From Pseudomonas sp. (GTDB lineage: Bacteria; Pseudomonadota; Gammaproteobacteria; Pseudomonadales; Pseudomonadaceae): DNA of 22,075 bases. A model generated the notes under the pieces. It did no database searches. It was not told the DNA's origin and was given only the letters and a program-made list of their open reading frames with translations. The DNA is taken from NCBI RefSeq assembly GCF_030150285.1, contig NZ_JASLGE010000016.1, positions 1-22,075 of the forward strand, in the 5' to 3' direction. The position numbers and the translations under genes were made by a program. Below, piece after piece: positions 7,614 through 15,288 of this stretch; the first letter of the stretch is position 1; the number at the start of each line of letters is the position of its first letter.

Positions 7614-8015
7614 TTAACGCCCCCAGCACTGCTGCACGGTCATGTCAGGGGCAGCCAGTGCAATGGCAGTCAAACCTGTGTGGGCCACTATCAAGTTCCC
7701 ACAATCGTCTCGCGCCATTGGCGAGCCCTCTTTGCGTGTCGCCGTCAGCAAGAACGCATGATCCTCAAGCTCGTGCGTAATCCGGTAGTGTTCATTACCC
7801 GCACTGAGATTTTCCGCCCCTCTGTATACGCCTTTTTTCGAATAAAAACGCTCCAGGGTCTGGGATTGCTCCATTAACAGCACCACAATTTTAGCCCGAT
7901 AAGCTCGCGCAACCGCGTCGCTGTAAGTCGGATAGGCCCATGCGCCAATAATGCCGATGACCGCGATTACGATCATCAGCTCGATCAAGGTGAAACCTGC
8001 ACGGCACCTGCTCAT
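7614..8015 (-). CDS. pilE: Type IV minor pilin PilE
   Basis: This is a 133-residue prepilin. A short basic leader ends at Gly7, and the mature protein begins FTLIELMIVIAVIGIIGAW, with Phe as the first residue and Glu12 at the +5 position, as the prepilin peptidase PilD requires. Cys105 and Cys130 can form the C-terminal disulfide loop of type IVa pilins (DDCGN...QQC). The start at 8015 was chosen because AAGGAGGG lies just upstream and it gives a normal leader length; the open frame itself extends to 8240. It is the fourth gene of the pilin group after pilX, with a 68-base gap where PilY1 is encoded in P. aeruginosa. Minor pilins prime pilus assembly in the inner membrane. Confidence 0.88.
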   Translation of the reverse strand: MSRCRAGFTLIELMIVIAVIGIIGAWAYPTYSDAVARAYRAKIVVLLMEQSQTLERFYSKKGVYRGAENLSAGNEHYRITHELEDHAFLLTATRKEGSPMARDDCGNLIVAHTGLTAIALAAPDMTVQQCWGR

Positions 8016-8083
8016 CAGCCCTCCTTCATTGAAGTTGTCGCCACATGATCCTTTTAAACCGTTGCTGGGCCGGTTTTTCAACA

Positions 8084-8545
8084 TCAGTACCTTCCGATTG
8101 ATAGCGCACGAAAATACTCTCCAGAACCAATACCCGTGACTCGGTAAAAGTTGGCAGCGGTAATGCCGGGCAGTTGCGCAGGCGTCACCCCCGCACCGAG
8201 GTTCTGAACACCATAAAGACCGTCTGCCACCGGTATCCAAAGCACCCCGGAATAGGGATCAGGCCCTGGCGATGTTTGAGTCCGGGCACTTGACGGTGGG
8301 AGGCATGTGGCCGCAGAGGTACACGCGAGCAATGCAGGCCATTGTGTCTGCACCTGTGACTCGCCTTGACGTAACGCTGTTTCAGCGGCTTGAAATGATT
8401 GATTGACGAACCAGACTGCGCCCGCCTTCCTCTCTTGCTCAGTGGCACTTTGCAGAGACGAAAGTCCGGTCAAGCTGAGCATTAACAGGAAGATCAGGCT
8501 GACCAGTAGCGCCATGCCGGATTGTCGGCAACCCTTGAAAGTCAT
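8084..8545 (-). CDS. pilX: Minor pilin PilX
   Basis: This 153-residue protein has the PilX N-terminal signature: a short leader ending at Gly10, then MALLVSLIFLLMLSLTGLSSLQ. The +5 residue of the mature protein is Val15, not Glu; loss of Glu5 is normal for PilX and the related GspK class. The following helix (EQERKAGAVWFVNQSFQAAETALRQGE) is also characteristic, with AAE in the usual place. I chose the ATG at 8545; a TTG directly before it (8548) would add one residue. GGGGTG lies upstream. It begins 6 bases after the pilW stop, so the two are probably co-translated. Confidence 0.85.
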   Translation of the reverse strand: MTFKGCRQSGMALLVSLIFLLMLSLTGLSSLQSATEQERKAGAVWFVNQSFQAAETALRQGESQVQTQWPALLACTSAATCLPPSSARTQTSPGPDPYSGVLWIPVADGLYGVQNLGAGVTPAQLPGITAANFYRVTGIGSGEYFRALSIGRY

Positions 8546-8551
8546 CAACCG

Positions 8552-9247
8552 TCACCCCAGTCGATTACGCAGAGCCACGACCATGTGATAGGTCTGATCC
8601 TTCACCCGCGCCCGAGGGTCTCGCAGGGTCAGGGAAAGTCGAACGCTACGAATACCGGCCAATTGGTTCGGGCTCGCTTCATAGCGTTTTACCGTTTGCC
8701 CGGCTGGTGATCCGGCAAGACCGAAGCTGATATCAAAATCGGCCACATTGTCCAACAACACCGCTCTACCAGCGCCTACTTTCAACTGCCCATGCTCAAA
8801 CCAATAAACAATCTGTCGCACAGCAAAAGCGGTTTGATCAGGAGTAAGGCCCTCAAACTGGCCTGGGTAAGCCCGCGCATGGCGCTTGCAGTCAGACACG
8901 ACCGTCCAGTCGGGCTTGCCCGCGGTGCGTCCTACATCCGCACTGATAAAGCGCCATGATCTGGAACCTGCCATGCCTTGCCAGGCAATGGGTGTTTGAA
9001 ACACCGATGGAGCATCAATGATGTGTTCGTGCGCCTGGCAACCAAACATGCCGACCATACGTATCTCTTGAGCCATTTTGCTCAGGACGAACCGCGCATC
9101 TTCCTGCGCCATGGCCGAAGACTGCTGCGCCAGGTAAGTCTCCCGGGCGCTCACAAAAATCTGTGCGGCCCCGGCGATCAGTAATAGCCCCAGGCCTAGC
9201 GCAACCATTAACTCGATCAGGCCGAAACCGGCCTCAGAACCTTTCAT
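8552..9247 (-). CDS. pilW: Minor pilin PilW
   Basis: This 231-residue prepilin-like protein has a leader MKGSEAG followed by FGLIELMVALGLGLLLIAGAAQIFV. The cleavage site is after Gly7 and Glu12 is at +5. The next segment, ARFVLSKMAQEIRMVGMFGCQ, is typical of PilW, whose members show an R-M-x-G-x-x-G-C motif. The protein is longer than most minor pilins, as PilW usually is. Its start overlaps the pilV stop by 4 bases (ATGA). With PilV and PilX it should form the priming complex at the tip of type IV pili. Confidence 0.88.
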   Translation of the reverse strand: MKGSEAGFGLIELMVALGLGLLLIAGAAQIFVSARETYLAQQSSAMAQEDARFVLSKMAQEIRMVGMFGCQAHEHIIDAPSVFQTPIAWQGMAGSRSWRFISADVGRTAGKPDWTVVSDCKRHARAYPGQFEGLTPDQTAFAVRQIVYWFEHGQLKVGAGRAVLLDNVADFDISFGLAGSPAGQTVKRYEASPNQLAGIRSVRLSLTLRDPRARVKDQTYHMVVALRNRLG

Positions 9248-9708
9248 GACGCGTCAGCTGACGAGCCTGAAACGACCTGACCGGCGAGCATGACAGTGTG
9301 TCGCGAGTCAGGTTGGAGACTTGCTCGAGCGTCATCCCATTCAAGAGTAATGCTCACCTGATGATTTCTGGCTTCAATAGCGCCACGGGCATGCTCACCG
9401 CCAAACTGCTGGATGTTGCGCGCAAAGTCGCTTAGGTCCTGAGCCAATACGCTGCCTGCGCCCACTGCGGCGGCGGAGCGAGACCCGGTCGAGTAGTTGT
9501 AATCAATGCCTGAGTTGGCCCGCGCCCGGTCCAGCATGTCGTAGGCGATGAAGTTGGCCTGCGTAGTCATCAATGCACTGTCCGTGTGCTGGAGTGCTTT
9601 AAGTTGCACCGCTGCGGCCCCCAAAAGCCCACCCGATAAAACCAGGGTTGTCACCAACACCTCGATCAACGTCACTCCGGTTTGCAAGGTTCTTTCAAGC
9701 TGGACCAT
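9244..9708 (-). CDS. pilV: Minor pilin PilV
   Basis: This 154-residue prepilin has a leader of 11 residues ending at Gly11, then VTLIEVLVTTLVLSGGLLG with Glu16 at +5. The first mature residue is Val rather than the usual Phe or Met. The region after the helix (AAVQLKALQHTDSALMTTQANFIAYDMLDRARAN) matches PilV, where a tyrosine/aspartate-containing DMLDR-type motif is common. GGAG lies 7 bases before the ATG. It is the first gene of the minus-strand pilV-pilW-pilX-pilE-thiO series and is divergent from fimT. Confidence 0.86.
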   Translation of the reverse strand: MVQLERTLQTGVTLIEVLVTTLVLSGGLLGAAAVQLKALQHTDSALMTTQANFIAYDMLDRARANSGIDYNYSTGSRSAAAVGAGSVLAQDLSDFARNIQQFGGEHARGAIEARNHQVSITLEWDDARASLQPDSRHTVMLAGQVVSGSSADAS

Positions 9709-9984
9709 GTGCTCGCTCCATCAGCCTTCTGTTCGCCGGCACGTCCTGTGCCGCAATTGAGAAAAGCCTAGCCGCCCAAAACAGCATGACCTGTAGGGTC
9801 GTAGTTGCAGAATCTATAGGGCTTTTCGCTAATTTTGGTACGCCTAGAGATGCGTCCAGCACCTTACACAGGAAGAAACGCTTGCCGGGGCTAAAGCCGA
9901 AGATGGGACGTGGAGCATGGGCTATAACTGAGATCACCCATCACACCGCCAGGTTTGCTCACAGTCAAGTCCAGGGAGGACGTC
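9709..9984. other. Divergent spacer between pilV and fimT
   Basis: This 276-base gap must hold the control regions of two divergent pilin units. On the plus strand a TATAAC at 9923-9928 is a possible -10 for fimT, but its -35 is poor. On the minus strand a TATAGA near 9810-9820 is a weak candidate for pilV. I found no convincing sigma-54 pattern, ORF or repeat. Confidence 0.4.
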
Positions 9985-10506
9985 ATGTATCAACAAGGCA
10001 TGGGCCTGATTCAACTGCTGTTCACCCTGTTAATCGTCGCCATTACGACCCAGTTCGTAAGCCCGACCTACAGCGCCATGGTTGAACACCAACGCCGCCA
10101 GACTGCTGCGGCAGAACTGGCCAATGGGCTGCGCAGTGCGCGCACTGAAGCCTTGCTGCGCCATCAGTCTGTGGTGATGCACGCACGGGAAGAAGATTGG
10201 AGTAAAGGCTGGAGAATCATTCTGGACCTGAGTGGCCAGGGCCATCTCGACAAGCACAACCCCGTGCTGGCTGAAAGCGCGGGTAACTCGCGTATTCCGA
10301 TTGCCGGTAATACACCCGTCAAACACTACATTCGATTCAACCCGCTGGGCGAGCCGTTACTGAGCGGTGGGGCGTTTCAGGCAGGGACACTGCATATCTG
10401 CCACTCGCAAACAGCACAGAGCCATCACCAGGTCGTGCTCGCGAAGAGCGGGCGCATCAGCCTGCGCAGCAACCAGGCTGCACAGGCTTTATGCGCCGCC
10501 GCTTAA
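9985..10506 (+). CDS. fimT: GspH/FimT-family type IV pseudopilin
   Basis: The product is a 173-residue FimT/GspH-type pseudopilin. The leader MYQQG is followed by MGLIQLLFTLLIVAITTQF, so cleavage would leave Met6 as the first residue. The +5 residue is Gln10 (codon CAA at 10012), not the Glu found in nearly all members. The downstream region has the FimT pattern AAAELANGLRSARTEALLRHQSV and W-x-x-G-W-R-I-I, which fixes the family. The start at 9985 has GGAGG 5 bases upstream; an earlier in-frame start at 9955 would give too long a leader. It is on the opposite strand to the other pilins, and its TAA overlaps the ispH stop. FimT proteins have been linked to DNA binding during uptake in some species; that role is not shown here. 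Confidence 0.85.
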   Translation: MYQQGMGLIQLLFTLLIVAITTQFVSPTYSAMVEHQRRQTAAAELANGLRSARTEALLRHQSVVMHAREEDWSKGWRIILDLSGQGHLDKHNPVLAESAGNSRIPIAGNTPVKHYIRFNPLGEPLLSGGAFQAGTLHICHSQTAQSHHQVVLAKSGRISLRSNQAAQALCAAA

Positions 10507-11450
10507 AGGAGGGAGCGAACGCGCAGTTCTTTGGGCATGGAGAATGTGATGTTCTCTTCGCGGCCCGCCAGTTCATCAGCGCCCGAGGCACCCCAAGCGT
10601 GCAACTGCTGAATCACACCGCGCACCAACACTTCAGGCGCAGAAGCACCTGCCGTGATACCGATGCGCTCAATACCCTCAAACCAGTTCTGCTTAAGGTC
10701 TTCAGCGCCATCAATCAGGTAGGCCGGGGTTCCCATACGTTCAGCCAACTCACGCAAGCGGTTCGAGTTGGAGCTATTCGGGCTGCCGACAACCAGCACC
10801 ACATCGCATTCGTCAGCCAGTTGCTTGACCGCATCCTGACGGTTTTGCGTGGCATAGCAAATGTCATCCTTGCGCGGGCCGCCAATGGCCGGGAAACGGG
10901 TGCGCAAGGCATCGATTACACGGCTGGTGTCGTCCATCGACAAGGTGGTCTGTGTGACAAACGCCAGTTTTTCCGGATTAGTGACGTTCAGGTTGGCAAC
11001 GTCCTTTTCGTCTTCAACCAGGTAAATCTTGCCACCGTTGCTGACGTCATATTGGCCCATCGTGCCTTCGACTTCAGGGTGGCCAGCATGACCAATGAGG
11101 ATGCACTCACGGCCATCACGGCTGTAGCGTGCGACTTCGATATGCACTTTGGTAACAAGCGGGCACGTCGCGTCGAATACTTTGAGGCCACGGCCCGTGG
11201 CCTCGGTACGCACCGCCTGGGAAACGCCGTGGGCGCTGAAGATCACAATAACGTCGTCTGGCACCTGGTCCAGCTCTTCGACAAAGATCGCGCCACGGGA
11301 GCGCAGGTCTTCAACGACAAATTTGTTGTGCACGACTTCGTGGCGAACATAGATAGGCGGACCGAAAACTTCCAGTGCGCGATTGACGATTTCAATCGCT
11401 CGGTCCACCCCAGCGCAAAAACCACGGGGGTTGGCGAGTTTAATGTGCAT
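10503..11450 (-). CDS. ispH: 4-hydroxy-3-methylbut-2-enyl diphosphate reductase IspH (LytB)
   Basis: IspH is the iron-sulfur enzyme of the last MEP-pathway step, converting HMBPP to IPP and DMAPP. The 315 residues are the usual length. The three cluster-binding cysteines are present: Cys12 (RGFCAGV), Cys96 (DATCP) and Cys198 (DDICYATQNR). The substrate residues His41, His74, His124 and the proton donor Glu126 (HPEVEGT) are also present. GAGG lies upstream of the ATG. It is the last gene of ribF-ileS-lspA-fkpB-ispH, separated from fkpB by 65 bases that contain a UUCG hairpin. Its stop codon overlaps that of the convergent fimT, so no terminator can lie between them. Confidence 0.98.
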   Translation of the reverse strand: MHIKLANPRGFCAGVDRAIEIVNRALEVFGPPIYVRHEVVHNKFVVEDLRSRGAIFVEELDQVPDDVIVIFSAHGVSQAVRTEATGRGLKVFDATCPLVTKVHIEVARYSRDGRECILIGHAGHPEVEGTMGQYDVSNGGKIYLVEDEKDVANLNVTNPEKLAFVTQTTLSMDDTSRVIDALRTRFPAIGGPRKDDICYATQNRQDAVKQLADECDVVLVVGSPNSSNSNRLRELAERMGTPAYLIDGAEDLKQNWFEGIERIGITAGASAPEVLVRGVIQQLHAWGASGADELAGREENITFSMPKELRVRSLL

Positions 11451-11492
11451 GCTAGGCCTCGTGGGACGCGCAGAAAAATAATACCAATCAGG

Positions 11493-11508
11493 CCCGGCCG
11501 AAGCCGGG
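11493..11508 (-). other. cUUCGg tetraloop hairpin between fkpB and ispH
   Basis: On the minus strand CCCGGC pairs with GCCGGG around TTCG, giving a very stable C(UUCG)G tetraloop. It lies 8 bases after the fkpB stop. The T-rich ATTATTTTT comes about 12 bases later, too far for a standard terminator. It may end part of the transcript, or protect the 3' end of the upstream message from exonucleases. Confidence 0.6.
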
Positions 11509-11515
11509 TACCGAA

Positions 11516-11953
11516 TTACAGCGCTTTGACTTCAAAAATTTCCACTTCGAAGGTCAGGGTCTTGCCTGCCAAAGGGTGGTTGAAGTCAATCGTCACTTGC
11601 TCATCGTCAAAGGCTTTGACCACACCCGGTAGCTCGGTGTTGGCCGCGTCATTGAAGATCACCAGCAAGCCTTCCGACAGCTCCATGTCATTGAACTGGG
11701 AGCGCGGAATGATTTGCACGTTTTGCGGGTTGGGCTGGCCGAATGCGTTTTCTGGAAGGATCTCCAGCGTGCGCTTGTCACCCGCTTTGAAACCGAACAG
11801 AGCCGCTTCAAAACCAGGCAACAGGCTGGCGTCGCCGACCTTGAAAGTGGCTGGCGATTTGTCGAACGTACTGTCGACGGTATCACCATTTTCAAGGCGC
11901 AAAGCAAAATGCAACGTGACTTGCGTGTTCTGGCCAATACGTTGCTCAGTCAT
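11516..11953 (-). CDS. fkpB: FKBP-type peptidyl-prolyl isomerase FkpB (SlpA)
   Basis: FkpB is a small cytosolic proline isomerase with chaperone activity. The 145 residues show the FKBP fold with the inserted-flap layout of the SlyD/SlpA group: LHFALRLENGDTVDSTF, then PGFEAALFGFKAGDKRTLEILPENAFGQPNP, then NHPLAGKTLTFEVEI. It lacks the His-rich metal tail of SlyD. Its start overlaps the lspA stop by 8 bases (ATGACTGA), so translation is coupled. The lspA-fkpB-ispH order is the same as in E. coli. Confidence 0.95.
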   Translation of the reverse strand: MTEQRIGQNTQVTLHFALRLENGDTVDSTFDKSPATFKVGDASLLPGFEAALFGFKAGDKRTLEILPENAFGQPNPQNVQIIPRSQFNDMELSEGLLVIFNDAANTELPGVVKAFDDEQVTIDFNHPLAGKTLTFEVEIFEVKAL

Positions 11954-12464
11954 GAGCGGACTCTCCGATTTTCTTACTTTTGAACATATCCAGTGCCAAC
12001 ATCACGGCCCCGACGCAAATAGCGCTGTCAGCCAGGTTGAAGGCCGGGAAATACCAACGATTCTGCCAATGCACCAGAATGAAATCGATCACATGGCCGT
12101 AGACAACCCGGTCATACAGGTTGCCCAGCGCACCGCCCAGCACCAGCGCGAGTGCAATGGCCAGCCATGTATCATCACGCCCAAGACGCTTGAGCCACAC
12201 CAGCAGCACGGCGCTGACCACCACGGCGATCAGGGCAAAAAACCAGCGCTGCCAGCCTCCGCTATCGGCCAGAAAGCTGAACGCAGCCCCGGCGTTGTAA
12301 GCGAGCGTCCAACTGAAGTAATCCGGGATCACCACAATCTGCTGATACATCTGCAACGCGCTATCAAAATAGAGCTTGCTGGCCTGGTCGAGGACCAGGA
12401 CCAGCACCGTCAACCAAAGCCAGCCCAGGCGCCCGAAGCGCCCGATAGTACTGGTGTTAGGCAT
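11946..12464 (-). CDS. lspA: Lipoprotein signal peptidase LspA (SPase II)
   Basis: LspA is the inner-membrane aspartyl protease that removes signal peptides from lipidated prolipoproteins such as BamD. The 172 residues contain four hydrophobic segments (about 14-27, 73-91, 100-115 and 143-159). The catalytic pair is Asp127 (HVIDF) and Asp146 (FNLADS), with the conserved Asn-containing motifs AYNAGAAFS and GGALGNLYDR. I placed the start at ATG 12464, which has GAGGTG upstream and gives a normal N-terminus. The open frame continues to 12503, but that extension lies inside the ileS C-terminus. The start overlaps the ileS stop by 8 bases. Confidence 0.96.
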   Translation of the reverse strand: MPNTSTIGRFGRLGWLWLTVLVLVLDQASKLYFDSALQMYQQIVVIPDYFSWTLAYNAGAAFSFLADSGGWQRWFFALIAVVVSAVLLVWLKRLGRDDTWLAIALALVLGGALGNLYDRVVYGHVIDFILVHWQNRWYFPAFNLADSAICVGAVMLALDMFKSKKIGESAHD

Positions 12465-15288
12465 AGTGACGCACCTCACCGGCACCACTGATGTTGTCGA
12501 CACAACGACCGCAGATTTCCGGGTGCTCCGGATTCACGCCGACGTCTTCGCGGCAATGCCAGCAGCGCGCGCATTTGGCGTGAGCCGACTTGACCACTTT
12601 GAGCTTGAGGCCCGGTACTTCGGTAACCACCGCATCCGCCGGGGCTTGCGCAAAAGGCGCAACACTGGCGGTGGAGGTGATCAGTACGAAGCGCAGTTCG
12701 TTGCTCAGCTTGGCCAGGTCAGTCGCGAGCTCATCTTCAGCGAACAGGGTGACTTCTGCCTGCAAGTTGCCGCCAATGGCTTTGGCCGCACGCAGGTTTT
12801 CCATCTCTTTGTTAACGGCAACCTTGACCGCCATGATCCGCTCCCAGTAGGCGCGGTCCAGTTCGGTGCCTTCGGGCAGTTCGCTCAAGCCGTCATACCA
12901 GGTATTGAGCATGACCGACTCGTTGCGTTCGCCCGGCAAGTATTGCCACAACTCGTCGGCGGTGAAGGCCAGGATCGGAGCGATCCAGCGCACCAGCGCT
13001 TCAGAGATGTGGAACAGCGCGGTCTGACACGAACGGCGGGCCTTGCTGTTGGCGCCCGTGGTGTACTGGCGGTCCTTGATGATGTCGAGGTAGAAACCAC
13101 CGAGTTCCTGTACGCAGAAGTTGTGCACTTTGGAGTACACGTTCCAGAAACGGTATTCGCCGTAGTGCAGCTCCAGCTCACGTTGCAGCAACAAAGCGCG
13201 GTCTACTGCCCAACGGTCCAGCGCGAGCATTTCATCAGCAGGCAGCAGGTCGGTGGCCGGGTTGAAGCCGGTCAGGTTGGACAGCAGGAAGCGCGCGGTG
13301 TTACGGATACGCCGGTAGGCGTCCGCACTGCGTTGCAGGATCTGGTCAGACACCGCGATTTCGCCCGAATAGTCAGTCGAGGCAACCCACAGGCGCATGA
13401 TGTCAGCGCCCAGGGTATCGTTGACTTTCTGCGGTGCAATCACGTTACCCAGCGACTTGGACATTTTGCGGCCGGCTTCGTCCACGGTGAAACCGTGAGT
13501 CAGCAGCTCGCGATAGGGCGCGTGGTTGTCGATGGCGCAACCGGTCAGCAAGGACGAGTGGAACCAGCCGCGGTGCTGGTCGGAGCCTTCCAGGTACAGG
13601 TCGGCACGTGGGCCAGTCTCGTGGCCCATTGGGTGCGAGCCGCGCAAGACGTGCCAGTGGGTGGTACCCGAATCGAACCACACGTCCAGCGTGTCGCTGA
13701 TCTTGTCGTACAGCGGCGCTTCGTCGCCCAGCAATTCAGCCGCGTCCAGCTTGAACCAGGCTTCGATGCCTTCAACTTCAACACGCTTGGCCACTTCTTC
13801 CATCATTTCGACGGTACGCGGGTGCAATTCGCCGCTTTCCTTGTTCAGGAAGAACGGGATCGGCACGCCCCAGTTACGTTGACGCGAGATGCACCAGTCC
13901 GGGCGGTTGGCGATCATCGAATGCAAACGCGCCTGGCCCCAGGCCGGAACGAACTGAGTGTCTTCGATCGCTTGCAACGCACGGGTGCGCAGGGTGTCGC
14001 CCGCCGTCGGCTCTTTGTCCATGCCGATGAACCACTGCGCGGTGGCGCGGTAGATCAGCGGTGTCTTGTGGCGCCAGCAGTGCATGTAGCTGTGGTTGAT
14101 GGTTTCAGTAAACATCAACGACCCGACTTCGGTCAGCTTGTCGATGATGTTCTGATTGGCCTTCCAGATGAACTGGCCACCGAAGAACTCCAGCGACGGG
14201 ACGTACACACCGTTGCTCTGCACCGGGTTGATAATGTCATCGTTAACCATGCCGTAGGCTTTGCAGGTCACGAAGTCGTCTACGCCGTATGCCGGGGCGG
14301 AGTGAACCACGCCGGTACCTGCGCCCAGCTCAACGTAGTCGGCCAGGTAAACGGGCGACAGACGATCATAGAACGGGTGACGGAAGTTGATCAGTTCCAG
14401 CGCAGCACCGGTGGTGGTCGCAATCACCGAGCCTTCCAGGTTGTAGCGGGCCAGGCTCGACTCAACCAGTTCTTCGGCCAGTACCAACAGTTTGTCACCC
14501 ACATCGACCAGCGCGTAGGTGAATTCCGGGTGAACGTTCAGCGCCTGGTTGGCCGGGATGGTCCACGGCGTGGTGGTCCAGATCACGATTGATGCTGGCT
14601 TGCTCAGCGACGCCAGCCCAAAGGCTTCAGCCAGCTTGGCCTCATCAGCAACAGGGAACGCAACATCGATGGCGGCGGATTTTTTGTCCTGATATTCAAC
14701 TTCAGCTTCAGCCAAGGCCGAGCCACAGTCGAAGCACCAGTTCACGGGCTTAAGGCCCTTGAACACGAAACCGCCCTTGACGATTTCTGCCAGCGCACGA
14801 ATTTCCCCGGCTTCGTTTTGGAAGTCCATGGTTTTGTACGGGTTGGCGAAGTCACCCAGTACACCCAGGCGGATGAACTCGGATTTTTGACCTTCGATTT
14901 GCTCGGTCGCGTAAGCACGGCACAGTTCACGGGTTTTATCCGCGCTCAGGTTCTTACCGTGAGTCACTTCAACCTTGTGCTCGATCGGCAGCCCGTGGCA
15001 GTCCCAGCCCGGCACATAAGGTGCGTCAAAACCCGCCAAGGTTTTCGAGCGCACGATCATGTCTTTCAAAATTTTGTTCAGCGCATGACCGATGTGAATC
15101 GTGCCGTTGGCATAGGGCGGACCGTCGTGAAGTACGAACTTCGGACGATCCTTGCCAATCTCGCGCAACTTCCCGTACAGGCCAATGCTGTCCCAGCGCT
15201 GCAAAATTTGCGGTTCGCGCTGTGGCAGGCCGGCCTTCATTGGGAAGGCTGTGTCCGGAAGGTTTAGCGTGGCTTTGTAGTCGGTCAT
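12457..15288 (-). CDS. ileS: Isoleucyl-tRNA synthetase
   Basis: IleRS is a class I aminoacyl-tRNA synthetase that charges tRNA-Ile and edits valine. The 943 residues are standard for the bacterial type. The HIGH motif is at 65-68 (GTIHIGHAL), KMSKS is at 608-612 (GRKMSKSLGN), and the CP1 editing domain lies between them with TTTPWTIPANQALNVHPE. The C-terminal zinc finger has Cys906-x2-Cys909 and Cys926-x2-Cys929. The start codon overlaps the ribF stop by 4 bases (ATGA), and the stop overlaps lspA. No T-box leader is visible, as expected outside Gram-positives. This zinc-bearing form is the mupirocin-sensitive housekeeping type, by family knowledge. Confidence 0.98.
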   Translation of the reverse strand: MTDYKATLNLPDTAFPMKAGLPQREPQILQRWDSIGLYGKLREIGKDRPKFVLHDGPPYANGTIHIGHALNKILKDMIVRSKTLAGFDAPYVPGWDCHGLPIEHKVEVTHGKNLSADKTRELCRAYATEQIEGQKSEFIRLGVLGDFANPYKTMDFQNEAGEIRALAEIVKGGFVFKGLKPVNWCFDCGSALAEAEVEYQDKKSAAIDVAFPVADEAKLAEAFGLASLSKPASIVIWTTTPWTIPANQALNVHPEFTYALVDVGDKLLVLAEELVESSLARYNLEGSVIATTTGAALELINFRHPFYDRLSPVYLADYVELGAGTGVVHSAPAYGVDDFVTCKAYGMVNDDIINPVQSNGVYVPSLEFFGGQFIWKANQNIIDKLTEVGSLMFTETINHSYMHCWRHKTPLIYRATAQWFIGMDKEPTAGDTLRTRALQAIEDTQFVPAWGQARLHSMIANRPDWCISRQRNWGVPIPFFLNKESGELHPRTVEMMEEVAKRVEVEGIEAWFKLDAAELLGDEAPLYDKISDTLDVWFDSGTTHWHVLRGSHPMGHETGPRADLYLEGSDQHRGWFHSSLLTGCAIDNHAPYRELLTHGFTVDEAGRKMSKSLGNVIAPQKVNDTLGADIMRLWVASTDYSGEIAVSDQILQRSADAYRRIRNTARFLLSNLTGFNPATDLLPADEMLALDRWAVDRALLLQRELELHYGEYRFWNVYSKVHNFCVQELGGFYLDIIKDRQYTTGANSKARRSCQTALFHISEALVRWIAPILAFTADELWQYLPGERNESVMLNTWYDGLSELPEGTELDRAYWERIMAVKVAVNKEMENLRAAKAIGGNLQAEVTLFAEDELATDLAKLSNELRFVLITSTASVAPFAQAPADAVVTEVPGLKLKVVKSAHAKCARCWHCREDVGVNPEHPEICGRCVDNISGAGEVRHYA

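Noticed and set aside
8047..8080. AAACCG/CGGTTT hairpin in the pilX-pilE gap as a terminator or remnant of pilY1
   Set aside because: Only six pairs with a long loop, no useful T-run on the minus strand, and no recognisable PilY1 coding remains in the 68-base gap.
8016..8240. Extension of PilE to an upstream start at 8240
   Set aside because: It would overlap pilX and bury the prepilin leader about 80 residues inside the protein; the ATG at 8015 has an excellent ribosome-binding site.
9709..9984. Sigma-54 promoter for the pilins
   Set aside because: TTGGTACGCC near 9834 has a GG element but no GC at the required spacing.
10491..12491. A 666-codon plus-strand open frame opposite ispH, fkpB and lspA
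   Set aside because: It is antisense to three well-recognised genes, its translation resembles no family, and long antisense frames are common in GC-rich genes with strong codon bias.
12376..14592. A 738-codon plus-strand open frame opposite ileS
   Set aside because: It lies wholly within the antisense of ileS and the end of lspA; the translation is rich in His, Gln, Val and Arg as expected of a shadow frame and has no motif or ribosome-binding site of note.
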